A stretch of DNA of 64,000 nt. Source: Mesobacillus campisalis (GTDB lineage: Bacteria; Bacillota; Bacilli; Bacillales; Cytobacillaceae). The notes below the pieces were generated by a model. That model was not told the origin of the DNA and made no database searches. It worked only from the letters and a program-made list of their open reading frames with translations. Location of the stretch: assembly GCF_000986785.1 (NCBI RefSeq), contig NZ_LAYY01000019.1:34025-98024 (forward strand). Reading direction: 5' to 3'. The position numbers and the translations under genes are program-made. Numbering within the stretch: position 1 is the first letter of the stretch; each line of letters opens with the position of its first letter. This document shows, piece by piece, positions 39,101 through 47,485 of this stretch.

Positions 39101-39220
39101 ATGAATAGTAAACGCAATAGCAATGAGGAAGAGCAAACTTCAAGGAGGCGGAAAAAAGGCTGCGGATGCGGCTCTTTAAAAAAGAAAAAAAATGTACCAA
39201 AGAAAAAGCTGTCTCGCTAA
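39101..39220 (+). CDS. 39-aa Lys/Arg-rich protein with a CGC motif
   Basis: A short gene with a strong ribosome site (AAAGGAGGCAATAAA) and its own terminator. The peptide starts MNSKRNSNEEEQTSRRRKK, then GCGCGS, and ends KKKNVPKKKLSR. Its position between yjcA and a sporulation lipoprotein suggests a spore role, perhaps a coat or core peptide. I know no family for it. Confidence 0.7.
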   Translation: MNSKRNSNEEEQTSRRRKKGCGCGSLKKKKNVPKKKLSR

Positions 39221-39236
39221 AGAGGCAGCTTTCTTC
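39203..39236 (+). terminator. terminator after the 39-aa basic protein
   Basis: AAAAGCTGTCTC and GAGGCAGCTTT arms around GCTAAA overlap the end of the gene and continue into TTCTTCATTT. Confidence 0.65.
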
Positions 39237-39405
39237 ATTTCACAAGGTGCCCAATTGATTCTTCCTTCTTTCCCCAAGCCAGGGCTTCAGCCATTTCTAA
39301 TAATTGGAAGGCAGTTCTCCTGTTTCGCCTGTCATAATTCATTCCCTTATCGTGGAAAATATTCAGAGGAAGAATCCAAGTCAACTACATGGGAAGGGAA
39401 GAAGC

Positions 39406-39891
39406 ATGAGACAATTTCAAATCCTTTTAGCATTATTTGCGCTCCTGGTTGCCGGCTTTACCATTACTGGCTGCAATCAAGGGAAAACAACAAGGGAAAG
39501 CAGGGTTTCAATGATTCAGAGCGTAAACCCTGAGCCGGCAGCGGTTAGAAGAAACAGCGGTAAAGACCATGAATTGGCGGAAAAAATCAAGAAGGAAGTA
39601 CAGGCTGTTCCTGCTATTTATGACGTTGCCGTGATCAAGGGGAAACGAGAGGTTCTGGTAGCTTATAAGGTAAAGCATATGCAGCGATTCCATATGAAAA
39701 GGATTGAAAAGGAAATCAAGGAAAAGCTGGAAAAAAAATATCCCAAGGAAACGTTTATCGTTTCAAGTGACTTTAAAATTTTCATTGAAGTGCTTGAATT
39801 GAAAAAACGAATGAAGGATAAGGATTATTCAGAAAAGGATAGCGAAGAGCGGCTGCAGAAGATTATTCAATTTAAAAAAGAACTTACATAA
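39406..39891 (+). CDS. YhcN/YlaJ-family sporulation lipoprotein
   Basis: A 161-aa lipoprotein with lipobox TITGC (Cys23). The mature part contains the YhcN/YlaJ pattern: AEKIKKEVQAVPAIYDVAVI, then VLVAYKVK and a Lys-rich helix, ending in a charged helix. GGGAAGGGAAG fits the ATG at 39406. It heads a run with spoVAC, spoVAD and spoVAEb, 16 bp apart, the arrangement of spoVA2-type operons. Confidence 0.85.
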   Translation: MRQFQILLALFALLVAGFTITGCNQGKTTRESRVSMIQSVNPEPAAVRRNSGKDHELAEKIKKEVQAVPAIYDVAVIKGKREVLVAYKVKHMQRFHMKRIEKEIKEKLEKKYPKETFIVSSDFKIFIEVLELKKRMKDKDYSEKDSEERLQKIIQFKKELT

Positions 39892-39907
39892 GGAAGGAGC
39901 GGCGGAA

Positions 39908-40378
39908 ATGGGAAAGAAAAAAATGACCCCCGAACAGGAACAGTACAAAAAATTGGAACAGAAGCATGAGTTAAAAAGGCCGGTGCTCAAAAACTGCCTC
40001 AAAGCCTTCCTTGTAGGAGGAACCATCTGTTTGATCGGACAGGCAGTTTCCTATTTTTATATGTACTTCTTTCATTTTACAGAACAGACGGCAGGTAATC
40101 CTACAGTAGCCACGATGATATTTTTTTCAATGCTTTTGACCGGATTTGGCGTTTATGACCATATTGGACAGTTCGCGGGAGCCGGCAGTGCTGTGCCTAT
40201 TACCGGATTTGGGAATTCAGTTATTTCCGCAGCAATTGAGCATCGAACCGAAGGCTTTGTGCTTGGAGTTGGCGGAAATATGTTCAAATTGGCCGGATCG
40301 GTCATATTATTTGGGGTATTTTCAGCATTTGCCGTGGCCTTAATCAAAACTTTGCTGATCATGTGGGGGGTCCTGTAA
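39908..40378 (+). CDS. spoVAC: SpoVAC, spore Ca-dipicolinate channel subunit
   Basis: A 156-aa membrane protein, part of the channel that moves Ca-dipicolinate into the forming spore. After a basic N-terminus (MGKKKMTPEQEQYKKLEQKHELKRP), four to five hydrophobic segments follow, with the family stretch GQFAGAGSAVPITGFGNSV. The related stretch in spoVAEb (FAGAGATIPITSFGNSLV) shows the two are paralogues. Confidence 0.93.
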   Translation: MGKKKMTPEQEQYKKLEQKHELKRPVLKNCLKAFLVGGTICLIGQAVSYFYMYFFHFTEQTAGNPTVATMIFFSMLLTGFGVYDHIGQFAGAGSAVPITGFGNSVISAAIEHRTEGFVLGVGGNMFKLAGSVILFGVFSAFAVALIKTLLIMWGVL

Positions 40379-40428
40379 ATGCTGGACAATGGTAAGATGC
40401 AACTTGGAGATGAAGGAGGTTCTTCGAT

Positions 40429-41445
40429 ATGCTGAAAGGAAAGCAATCATGGGTTTTTCATAATTCCCCTGTCATTGAAGCATCCGCAGCAGCAGGGGGT
40501 CCGTTTGAGGCAAAGGGCAAAGTGGCAAAAGACTTTGACATCCTGCATGACGACTTGTGGATGGGGCAGGACTCCTATGAGAAGGCTCATACACTGCTGC
40601 TCGAAGAAGCCATCAGTACTGCCGTTAAAAAAGCCGGCTTAACGAGACAGGATATGCAATTCATGCTTGCAGGCGATCTTATTAATCAGATTACGCCTTC
40701 AAGTTTTGCAGCCCGGACCCTGGGAATCCCATATTTCGGCTTATTTGGTGCATGCTCCACTTCAATGGAGGGTCTGGCCCTGGCTTCATTCATCATTAAC
40801 TATGGCGGTGCACGTAAAGTAGTTACTGGTGCATCCAGTCATAATGCTGCAGTGGAAAAGCAGTTTAGGTATCCAACAGAGTACGGGGGGCAGAAGCCGC
40901 CGACTGCACAATGGACGGTAACCGGCGCAGGCGCAGCGGTACTGACGGACTGCAAAGAGAAGCAGGGGAAGCTGGTGACTAAGTCTGCTACGATTGGCAA
41001 AGTAATCGATATGGGACTATCCGACCCATTCAATATGGGAGGAGCGATGGCACCGGCAGCTGCGGATACAATCGTTGCCCACTTTAAGGATTTGCAAGTT
41101 GAACCCTCTTATTATGATTTGATTGTGACAGGCGACCTTGGGAAAATTGGACAGTCTGCTACAGTTGAGCTGCTTCAAAAAGAAGGGTTGGAGATGGACA
41201 CGAAAAGTTTCAAAGATTGCGGACTAATGATTTATCAGGATGACCAGCCGGTCCAGTCAGGTGGCAGCGGAGCTGGATGTTCTGCTACCGTATTGTACGG
41301 TCATCTGCTAAATGAAATGAAAAAGGGAAAATATAAACGGATCCTGGTGGTTGCTACTGGTGCTTTATTGTCACCATTAAGCTTCCAGCAAAAAGAAAGC
41401 ATTCCTTGTATTGCCCATGCTGTTTCAATTGAGGTTCATCCTTAA
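40429..41445 (+). CDS. spoVAD: SpoVAD, dipicolinate-binding spore protein
   Basis: A 338-aa thiolase-fold protein that binds dipicolinic acid at the inner spore membrane. Recognised by GKQSWVFHNSPVIEASAAA at the start, DDLWMGQDSYEKAE-like text, FGLFGACSTSMEGLALAS and TGDLGKIGQSATVEL (pieces). GGAGG precedes the ATG. Middle gene of the C-D-Eb core. Confidence 0.95.
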   Translation: MLKGKQSWVFHNSPVIEASAAAGGPFEAKGKVAKDFDILHDDLWMGQDSYEKAHTLLLEEAISTAVKKAGLTRQDMQFMLAGDLINQITPSSFAARTLGIPYFGLFGACSTSMEGLALASFIINYGGARKVVTGASSHNAAVEKQFRYPTEYGGQKPPTAQWTVTGAGAAVLTDCKEKQGKLVTKSATIGKVIDMGLSDPFNMGGAMAPAAADTIVAHFKDLQVEPSYYDLIVTGDLGKIGQSATVELLQKEGLEMDTKSFKDCGLMIYQDDQPVQSGGSGAGCSATVLYGHLLNEMKKGKYKRILVVATGALLSPLSFQQKESIPCIAHAVSIEVHP

Positions 41446-41487
41446 AGGCATATTTTTCCCATGAAAGAAAAGAGAGGAGGATTCAAT

Positions 41488-41844
41488 TTGTTAGCCATGT
41501 TCTTCTGGGCTTTTATAATAGGCGGATTAATTTGTGTGGTTGGCCAGTTAATGTTCGATGTAGGTAGAATGACGCCAGGACACACAATGAGTACGCTTGT
41601 GGTCGTTGGTGCCATTTTAGGCGGTTTTGGCGTATATGAGCCATTAATTGATTTCGCGGGTGCAGGTGCTACCATCCCGATTACGAGCTTTGGCAATTCA
41701 CTTGTGAATGGAGCACTTCAGGAAGCAGACCAGCATGGCCTTGTCGGTGTGCTGACCGGAATGTTCGAAATCACCAGTTCAGGTATTTCCGCTGCCGTGG
41801 TTTTTTCTTTTATAGGTGCTTTGCTGTTCAAGTCAAAAGGCTGA
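41488..41844 (+). CDS. spoVAE: SpoVAEb, spore membrane channel subunit
   Basis: A 118-aa membrane protein. The TTG at 41488 follows GAGGAGG by 7 nt; an ATG at 41461 is in frame but has no ribosome site, and an ATG at 41497 is a further choice. Four hydrophobic segments, with FAGAGATIPITSFGNSLVNG in the middle. Probably the last gene of the operon. Confidence 0.92.
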   Translation: MLAMFFWAFIIGGLICVVGQLMFDVGRMTPGHTMSTLVVVGAILGGFGVYEPLIDFAGAGATIPITSFGNSLVNGALQEADQHGLVGVLTGMFEITSSGISAAVVFSFIGALLFKSKG

Positions 41845-41950
41845 TGTTGCCCATCAAAAACTTTAACAAGGCTGGGAGCTTGCCCATACACTTCATGCGC
41901 ACCTTACATATATTGCTTGTGAGGTAAATAAAAAAGTGAGGTGACTGTGA

Positions 41951-42079
41951 ATGGGCTTCGGTTGCGGCTGGGGCGGCGGCTACGGCTACGGTGGCGGCGG
42001 TTTTTACGGAGGTTCAACTTTCGTACTGATCGTTGTATTGTTCATCTTGTTGATTATCGTAGGTGCCAGCTTCTATTAA
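41951..42079 (+). CDS. YjcZ-type sporulation peptide
   Basis: A 42-aa peptide: Gly/Tyr-rich [18 protein letters not shown], then the hydrophobic segment [19 protein letters not shown]. This matches the short YjcZ-family sporulation proteins of Bacillus. GTGAGGTGA precedes the ATG. Located right after the spoVA genes, with its own terminator. Confidence 0.88.
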   Translation: MGFGCGWGGGYGYGGGGFYGGSTFVLIVVLFILLIIVGASFY

Positions 42080-42100
42080 TAGGAAAGGTTTTTGGAGAAA

Positions 42101-42131
42101 GGAACCGTCCCGGGTGGGGCGGTTTCTTTAG
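42101..42131 (+). terminator. terminator after the YjcZ-type gene
   Basis: GGAACCGTCCC pairs with GGGGCGGTTTC around GGGT, then TTTAG and TTTTT. Confidence 0.8.
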
Positions 42132-42163
42132 TTTTTCAGTTTTTTGAATTTTTAGAATTGTGG

Positions 42164-42191
42164 TTGAAAAATTCGAAGAAACAAGTATACT
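42164..42191 (+). promoter_or_regulatory. promoter of the acyl-CoA ligase gene
   Basis: TTGAAA (42164-42169), 16-nt spacer, TATACT (42186-42191). The TetR-type operator begins 14 bp downstream, at the expected transcription start. Confidence 0.6.
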
Positions 42192-42205
42192 TATATTGTG
42201 GGCGC

Positions 42206-42223
42206 ATACTGACTGGTTAGTTT
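42206..42223. promoter_or_regulatory. TetR-type operator 1, before the acyl-CoA ligase
   Basis: ATACTGACTGGTTAGTTT, an imperfect 18-bp inverted repeat, matches operator 2 (44657) at 14 of 18 positions. Lying just after the -10 box, it would block transcription. Confidence 0.65.
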
Positions 42224-42330
42224 AAGTTGGAGTTGGCAATGTGCAATTGTAAGCGCGTACATATTGGTTGGCGGCTTTGCTTTGCCCAATCCGAAGCATG
42301 ACACATAGAAAAAGGCGGGAGGAAACCTGA

Positions 42331-43941
42331 ATGAGTAAAAAAAGCTGGCTTGCGCATTATCCCGGAAACGTTGCAAAGGACCTGGAAATCCCGGGAAAGT
42401 CTTTGCCTGAAATGCTGCGTGAAACAACTGACCGATATCCTGGCAACCATGCCTTGTCCTTCTTCGGGAGGAAATTGACTTATCGTGAACTCTTGGGTGC
42501 GGCTACGGCTTTCGCTGCGGCATTGCAGAACAGCGGTGTGCGAAAAGGAGACAGGGTTGCCATCATGCTCCCAAACTGCCCTCAGTACGTTATAGCCTAC
42601 TATGGGATTCTTTCTGCAGGGGGAATTGTTACACAGATCAACCCCATGCTTGTCGAGCGGGAAATGGACCATATTCTTAACGATTCCGGGGCGGAGACCA
42701 TCATTGTCTTTGATGCGCTTTATCCAAAGCTGAAGAACGTACAGGGCAATACAAAAGTCAAAACGGTCGTAGCGGTGAGCCTGCAGCCTTCCGGGCAAAG
42801 CTTTGGATCGGATTTTACATTTGAAAGCTTCATGGCTAGCGCTTCGTCACCTTTTACCCCGGTCAAAATCGAGCCGGAACACGATGTCGCCATTCTCCAA
42901 TATACTGGGGGAACTACAGGCCGTTCCAAAGGGGCCATGCTGACGCACCGCAATATCTTTGCCAATGTCGTTCAGTCCTATGAATTTTTCAAAGATGAGA
43001 TGAAAATCGGACAGGAAAAGTTCCTGACCGTCATTCCGCTTTTCCATGTCTTTGGAATGACCTCCTGCATGAATCTATCCATCTTCACAGCGTCTCAATC
43101 CATCATGCTGCCCAGATTCGACCTTGAAGAGGTCCTCAATACAATTAAACAGGAACAGCCATCCATATTCCCTGGTGTTCCTACCATGTATGTGGCTATT
43201 ACCAACCACCCTAACGCAGAGCAATATGGCATCGACAGCATTAAAACTTGCAATAGCGGAAGTGCGCCCATGCCTGTTGAGTTGCTTAAGGAGTTTGAAG
43301 GAAAAACAGGCTCCAAAATCCTTGAAGGATATGGTTTATCAGAAGCGTCTCCAACGACTCACTGCAATCCGCATTTTGCTGAACGGAAACCTGGAAGCGT
43401 CGGGATTGGCCTCCCTTCTACCGATTACAAAATCGTGGATCTTGGTGATGGCGTGACAGAGGTTTCCGAAGGCGGGCTAGGCGAAGTGATTATCAAGGGC
43501 CCTCAAGTAATGAAAGGCTACTGGAATATGCCGGAAGAAACGGCAATGACACTAAGGGACGGCTGGCTGTATACAGGTGATATCGGCCGTATGGATGAAG
43601 ATGGCTATCTCTACATTGTGGACAGGAAGAAAGATATGATCATCGCAAGCGGCTATAATATCTATCCTCGGGATGTGGAAGAGGTGTTATACGAACATCC
43701 TTCCGTTCAGGAAGCCGTCGTGATTGGAGTGCCGGATCCTTATCGGGGGGAGACCGTTAAGGCTGTTATTGTGCTTAAGGCCGGAAAAGAGGCAACTGAG
43801 GAGGAAATCATTCTATACTGCAAAGAAAATATGGCTGCCTACCGTGTCCCAGCCATCGTCGAGTTTAGAAGTGAACTTCCAAAAACTGCAGTTGGCAAAA
43901 TCCTGCGGAGAGCTTTAAGGGGAGAAGTTAAGAGTCAATAA
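42331..43941 (+). CDS. lcfB: long-chain fatty acyl-CoA ligase
   Basis: Activates fatty acids with ATP and CoA; 536 aa, ANL superfamily. The AMP-binding loop is YTGGTTGRSKGAML, then GYGLSEASPTTH, the hinge YTGDIGRMDEDGYLYIVDRKKD (pieces) and the catalytic Lys near PKTAVGKILRR. GGGAGG precedes the ATG. First gene of a catabolic cluster with a TetR regulator. The lcfA/lcfB choice is by likeness only. Confidence 0.92.
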   Translation: MSKKSWLAHYPGNVAKDLEIPGKSLPEMLRETTDRYPGNHALSFFGRKLTYRELLGAATAFAAALQNSGVRKGDRVAIMLPNCPQYVIAYYGILSAGGIVTQINPMLVEREMDHILNDSGAETIIVFDALYPKLKNVQGNTKVKTVVAVSLQPSGQSFGSDFTFESFMASASSPFTPVKIEPEHDVAILQYTGGTTGRSKGAMLTHRNIFANVVQSYEFFKDEMKIGQEKFLTVIPLFHVFGMTSCMNLSIFTASQSIMLPRFDLEEVLNTIKQEQPSIFPGVPTMYVAITNHPNAEQYGIDSIKTCNSGSAPMPVELLKEFEGKTGSKILEGYGLSEASPTTHCNPHFAERKPGSVGIGLPSTDYKIVDLGDGVTEVSEGGLGEVIIKGPQVMKGYWNMPEETAMTLRDGWLYTGDIGRMDEDGYLYIVDRKKDMIIASGYNIYPRDVEEVLYEHPSVQEAVVIGVPDPYRGETVKAVIVLKAGKEATEEEIILYCKENMAAYRVPAIVEFRSELPKTAVGKILRRALRGEVKSQ

Positions 43942-43996
43942 AGTCTCGCTGTATACCCAATGTCTTTTTTTGATTCCTATGGGGCGAATGCTGTTG

Positions 43997-44005
43997 TGGT
44001 ATAAT
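43997..44005 (+). promoter_or_regulatory. extended -10 promoter of the TetR gene
   Basis: TGGTATAAT, an extended -10 with no good -35, lies 36 bp before the chosen start. Confidence 0.5.
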
Positions 44006-44040
44006 TTCTTCAGATACCGAAGATTGTGAGGCTATGTGAA

Positions 44041-44607
44041 GTGAAAGAAAAGATTACTCAGCAAAGCATTCGCCTGTTTGAAAAGAAAGGCTTCAGCGAG
44101 ACTTCCATCCAGGATATTGTGGACTCCCTTGGGGTGACCAAGGGGACATTCTATTATTATTTTTCCAGCAAAGAAGAATTATTGATGGATATCCACTATA
44201 GATATATCTATGACCTTGTGGAAAATCAGCAAAGAATTATCGACAGCGGCCAACAAGGCTGCAAAGATAAGCTTGCCGAGATAGTCCATATGTTGATCGA
44301 CAATATAGATGAACAGGGTGCAAGCGCAAAGATTTTTTTCAGGGAAATGAAAAACCTGAATAAGGAGCATCTTGAAAAAATCATCCCATTGCGGGACCAG
44401 TTCAGACTCAATATTGAGAAACTGATCAAAGAAGGCATCGACCAAGGGGAACTCAAGAATCATTTGAATCCGCCGATCGTTGCTCTGGGCATACTGGGTA
44501 TTACCAACTGGAGCTATCAGTGGTTCAATCCATCAGGAGACCTTTCCTCCAGGGAGGTTTCGGATATGTTTGTTGACATGATCTTGAATGGGATTGCAGC
44601 AGAATGA
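44041..44607 (+). CDS. TetR-family repressor of the acyl-CoA cluster
   Basis: A 188-aa regulator. The N-terminal helix-turn-helix is classical: RLFEKKGFSETSIQDIVDSLGVTKGTFYYYFSSKEELL (pieces). The C-terminal part is the ligand and dimer domain. The GTG at 44041 has GTGAGG 9 nt upstream; a GTG at 44026 is in frame but without a site. Two matching operators flank it, one before the ligase and one before the next operon. Acyl-CoA as inducer is an inference from the cluster. Confidence 0.85.
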   Translation: MKEKITQQSIRLFEKKGFSETSIQDIVDSLGVTKGTFYYYFSSKEELLMDIHYRYIYDLVENQQRIIDSGQQGCKDKLAEIVHMLIDNIDEQGASAKIFFREMKNLNKEHLEKIIPLRDQFRLNIEKLIKEGIDQGELKNHLNPPIVALGILGITNWSYQWFNPSGDLSSREVSDMFVDMILNGIAAE

Positions 44608-44652
44608 CAGCCAGCACGGAAGAAAGCATCTTCTTCCGTTCATTTTTACAGT

Positions 44653-44681
44653 TTGCATACCAACTGGTCAGTATTTAAAAT
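44653..44681 (+). promoter_or_regulatory. promoter of the kinase-SDR-hydratase operon
   Basis: TTGCAT (44653-44658), 17-nt spacer, TAAAAT (44676-44681). Operator 2 fills the spacer. Confidence 0.65.
44657..44674. promoter_or_regulatory. TetR-type operator 2
   Basis: ATACCAACTGGTCAGTAT, an imperfect inverted repeat set between the -35 and -10 boxes of the operon promoter and matching operator 1 at 14 of 18 positions. Confidence 0.7.
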
Positions 44682-44723
44682 TTAATTGTACACAATAAAG
44701 CAATTTGTGAAAGGGGAGAGCCT

Positions 44724-45794
44724 ATGCGTCAGCAAATAAGTGTGGATACGATTCCAGTTCGCCAGGGGGAGGAGCTGGATGCCATCACTCTTGAATGGTT
44801 TCTAAGGAAAAACATTGATGGATTGCCAGACGATTCTTTGGAAATCAGGCAATTTTCTGCAGGCCATTCCAACTTGACCTACCAGTTGAGGATGGGGAAT
44901 TGGGAAGCCGTACTGCGAAGGCCGCCTCTCGGACCAGTGGCACCAAAAGCTCATGATATGGAGCGGGAATTCAAGATCATTTCCGAGATAAACCCGCTCT
45001 TTTCGGCAGCACCCACGCCAATTCTGTTTTCGGATGACACCACTATCGTCGGAAGTCCGTTTCAGTTGATGGAGAGAAAGCATGGCCTTGTTTTGGATAC
45101 CTCTTTCCCGGCGTCTGTTCAGCCAACTGAGGATATATGCAGGAAGATATCAGAAATTATGGTTGACCGGCTTGTCGAACTTCACTCAATCGATTACAGA
45201 AAGACAAGGCTGGGGGAAATTTCAAAACCGGCAGGATTTATGGAAAGACAGGTTCACGGCTGGATTGGCCGTTATGAACGGGCCAAGACCGATGAGATTA
45301 AAGATGCAGGAATTCTTATGACGTACCTGGCGAAAAATGTGCCAACCCATCACGAAGCTGCGATTATCCATTATGACTATAAACTGAACAATGCGATGTT
45401 TAGTGAAGACTTTACAGAGATGAATGGATTGTTCGATTGGGAAATGGCAACTGTCGGCGACCCACTGGCCGATCTTGGTGTTGCAATGGGATATTGGCAG
45501 GAGGCAGGGGATCCCGAACTTCTGATAAAAAGCTTCAGTAAACCGACGGTCACCATTATGCCAGGCTTTATGAAGAGGGATGAATTTATTGAACGATATG
45601 CCAGGAAGAGCGGCCGGGACATCACCAGCATGAACTTTTACTTAACCTTTGCCTATTTCAAACTGGCTGTTATCCTTCAGCAAATTTATTTCCGCTACAG
45701 AATGGGCCAGACAAAGGATGAGCGGTTCGCCCACTTTAATCATACAGTCCGGAACCTGATTAGCTATGGGGCGGAGACTGCATTCAGGGCTTAG
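44724..45794 (+). CDS. aminoglycoside-phosphotransferase-like kinase, ACAD10/11 type
   Basis: A 356-aa APH-fold protein. It has the kinase catalytic motif IIHYDYKLNNAMF, with D as the base, and the metal motif GLFDWEMATVGDPLADLG. Such kinases accompany acyl-CoA dehydrogenases, and in animals ACAD10/11 carry this domain and phosphorylate 4-hydroxyacyl-CoA in a dehydration route. By context it may act on hydroxyacyl-CoA; drug resistance is unlikely. AAAGGGGAG precedes the ATG. Confidence 0.85.
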   Translation: MRQQISVDTIPVRQGEELDAITLEWFLRKNIDGLPDDSLEIRQFSAGHSNLTYQLRMGNWEAVLRRPPLGPVAPKAHDMEREFKIISEINPLFSAAPTPILFSDDTTIVGSPFQLMERKHGLVLDTSFPASVQPTEDICRKISEIMVDRLVELHSIDYRKTRLGEISKPAGFMERQVHGWIGRYERAKTDEIKDAGILMTYLAKNVPTHHEAAIIHYDYKLNNAMFSEDFTEMNGLFDWEMATVGDPLADLGVAMGYWQEAGDPELLIKSFSKPTVTIMPGFMKRDEFIERYARKSGRDITSMNFYLTFAYFKLAVILQQIYFRYRMGQTKDERFAHFNHTVRNLISYGAETAFRA

Positions 45795-45888
45795 AAGATA
45801 TCAGGTCATGGTGCTGGAAAATGGAAACCATAGAATGTGCAGGAGCGTGGTTTGTTTAACATATTCTGATCAGGGGGGAGATTATCAG

Positions 45889-46668
45889 ATGACAAGATTT
45901 GCAGACTGTGTTGCCGTTGTGACGGGTGCTGGCAGCGGGATTGGCAAAGCTGCCGCCGCCCGCCTTGCCAGCGAAGGGGCCAAAGTAATTTTGGTAGGAA
46001 GAACAAGGTCCAGGCTGGAAGAAGCAGCGCGAAACATCAATTCGACCCGAAAATTGCCGGCCGCTGAGGTTTTTCCAGCCGATGTGACGGACGAGGAGGA
46101 CTTGAAAGAACTTGCCCAGCATATTGAGGAGCATTATGGCGACCTGCATATTTTAATTAACAATGCCGGCGGTTCAAGCCACTCCAAAATCCTTGAAACA
46201 GAAGCAAGGGAATGGGACCGGATTCAGGAAGTCAACCTCAAAAGTGTGTTCCTTACAGCCAAAATCCTTGGGAAAGTGATGATCCAGGGTGCAGAACGGA
46301 ACAGGGTGGAAGATAATCGCGCCATTGTCAATGTCGCTTCCCTGTCAGGGCATCAGGCTGGCGCCCATATTCCGCACTATAGTGCAGCCAAGGCTGGAGT
46401 CCTCAACCTGACAAGGTCGCTTGCCCTTGAACTTGCCCAGCATGGGATCCGGGTAAACTCTGTTTCGCCAGGTTTTATAGAAACCCCGCTAACGGAGCAG
46501 GGGCTCCAAAATGAAAAATTTGTAAAGGCGATTGAGCGCAACACAGCGCTCCGCAGGGTTGGCAAGGCTGAAGAGATCGCAAGTATAATCGCTTTTATTG
46601 CTTCAAGCGAAGCCTCCTATATGACAGGTTCTGATGTTCTTGCTGATGGCGGCTGGCTTATTAAATAG
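45889..46668 (+). CDS. short-chain dehydrogenase/reductase
   Basis: A 259-aa SDR. Cofactor motif TGAGSGIGKA is at about residues 12-21, NNAGG at the middle, and the catalytic Tyr-x3-Lys in HYSAAKAGVLNL. AGGGGGGAG fits the ATG at 45889. Expected to oxidise or reduce a hydroxyacyl intermediate; substrate unknown. Third gene of the TetR-controlled cluster. Confidence 0.9.
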   Translation: MTRFADCVAVVTGAGSGIGKAAAARLASEGAKVILVGRTRSRLEEAARNINSTRKLPAAEVFPADVTDEEDLKELAQHIEEHYGDLHILINNAGGSSHSKILETEAREWDRIQEVNLKSVFLTAKILGKVMIQGAERNRVEDNRAIVNVASLSGHQAGAHIPHYSAAKAGVLNLTRSLALELAQHGIRVNSVSPGFIETPLTEQGLQNEKFVKAIERNTALRRVGKAEEIASIIAFIASSEASYMTGSDVLADGGWLIK

Positions 46669-46690
46669 GATTCGAAAGGGGATAGAAAGT

Positions 46691-47470
46691 ATGAGTGGAG
46701 AACATTTATTAGTCAACAGACACGGGTCGGTGCTGGTCCTAACCCTGAACCGTCCGGAAAGGCTGAACGCCTTCAGCCCGGAAATGATTCTTGGGCTAAC
46801 AAATACATTAAAAGAGGCACAGACCGACCCTGAGGTAAAAGTAATCGTTCTTGCCGGTGCAGGGAGGTCATTCAGCGCTGGCGGCGATGTGAAAACCATG
46901 GGGGAAAATAGTCCGGTTAAAATATATGAACATATCGGAAGGCTTAACAACCTGATTTTGACCATGAAAGACACAGAAAAGCCTATTATTGCTGTTGTAC
47001 ACGGGTTTGCGGCAGGGGCGGGTGTCAATCTTGCCCTCGCATGTGATTTGATTATCGCGGCTGAAGACAGCAAATTCGCCTTAAGCTTTTCACAGGTAGG
47101 GCTCGTTTCAGACGGAGGCGGCTCTTATTTCCTTCCGCGCCTTATCGGCCCTCATCTCGCAAAGCAGTTCTTCTTCAGTGCAGAGCCGATCCCGGCAGCA
47201 AGGTTACATCAACTAGGGGTCATTAATCAGCTGGTGTCAGCAGAAAACCTCGAGGAAGAGGCGCTGAAATTTGCGAAAAGGCTATCTTATGGACCGGGCA
47301 TGGCTTACGGAATGATCAAGAAGCTGGTGGACCATTCCTTAACCGCAACTCTTGAAGAAATCCTTGAACAGGAGCGCATTACACAGACAATGATGATCGC
47401 CTCCGAGGACCATCAGGAAGGGGTTTCAGCATTCAAGGAGAAAAGGAAACCTGTTTTTACAGGAAAATAG
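46691..47470 (+). CDS. enoyl-CoA hydratase/isomerase
   Basis: Crotonase-fold enzyme of 259 aa. Oxyanion-hole segments are AGRSFSAGGDVKTM and HGFAAGAGVNLALACDL; one catalytic Glu position has GLVSDGGGSYF, where Asp replaces the usual Glu. The ATG at 46691 follows AAAGGGG. Acts in beta-oxidation-type chemistry together with the ligase and SDR. Confidence 0.9.
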   Translation: MSGEHLLVNRHGSVLVLTLNRPERLNAFSPEMILGLTNTLKEAQTDPEVKVIVLAGAGRSFSAGGDVKTMGENSPVKIYEHIGRLNNLILTMKDTEKPIIAVVHGFAAGAGVNLALACDLIIAAEDSKFALSFSQVGLVSDGGGSYFLPRLIGPHLAKQFFFSAEPIPAARLHQLGVINQLVSAENLEEEALKFAKRLSYGPGMAYGMIKKLVDHSLTATLEEILEQERITQTMMIASEDHQEGVSAFKEKRKPVFTGK

Positions 47471-47485
47471 CGGGGAGAGATGGCC

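Noticed and set aside
44724..45794. Aminoglycoside resistance gene
   Set aside because: The APH fold is present, but the acyl-CoA gene context and the shared operator point to metabolism.
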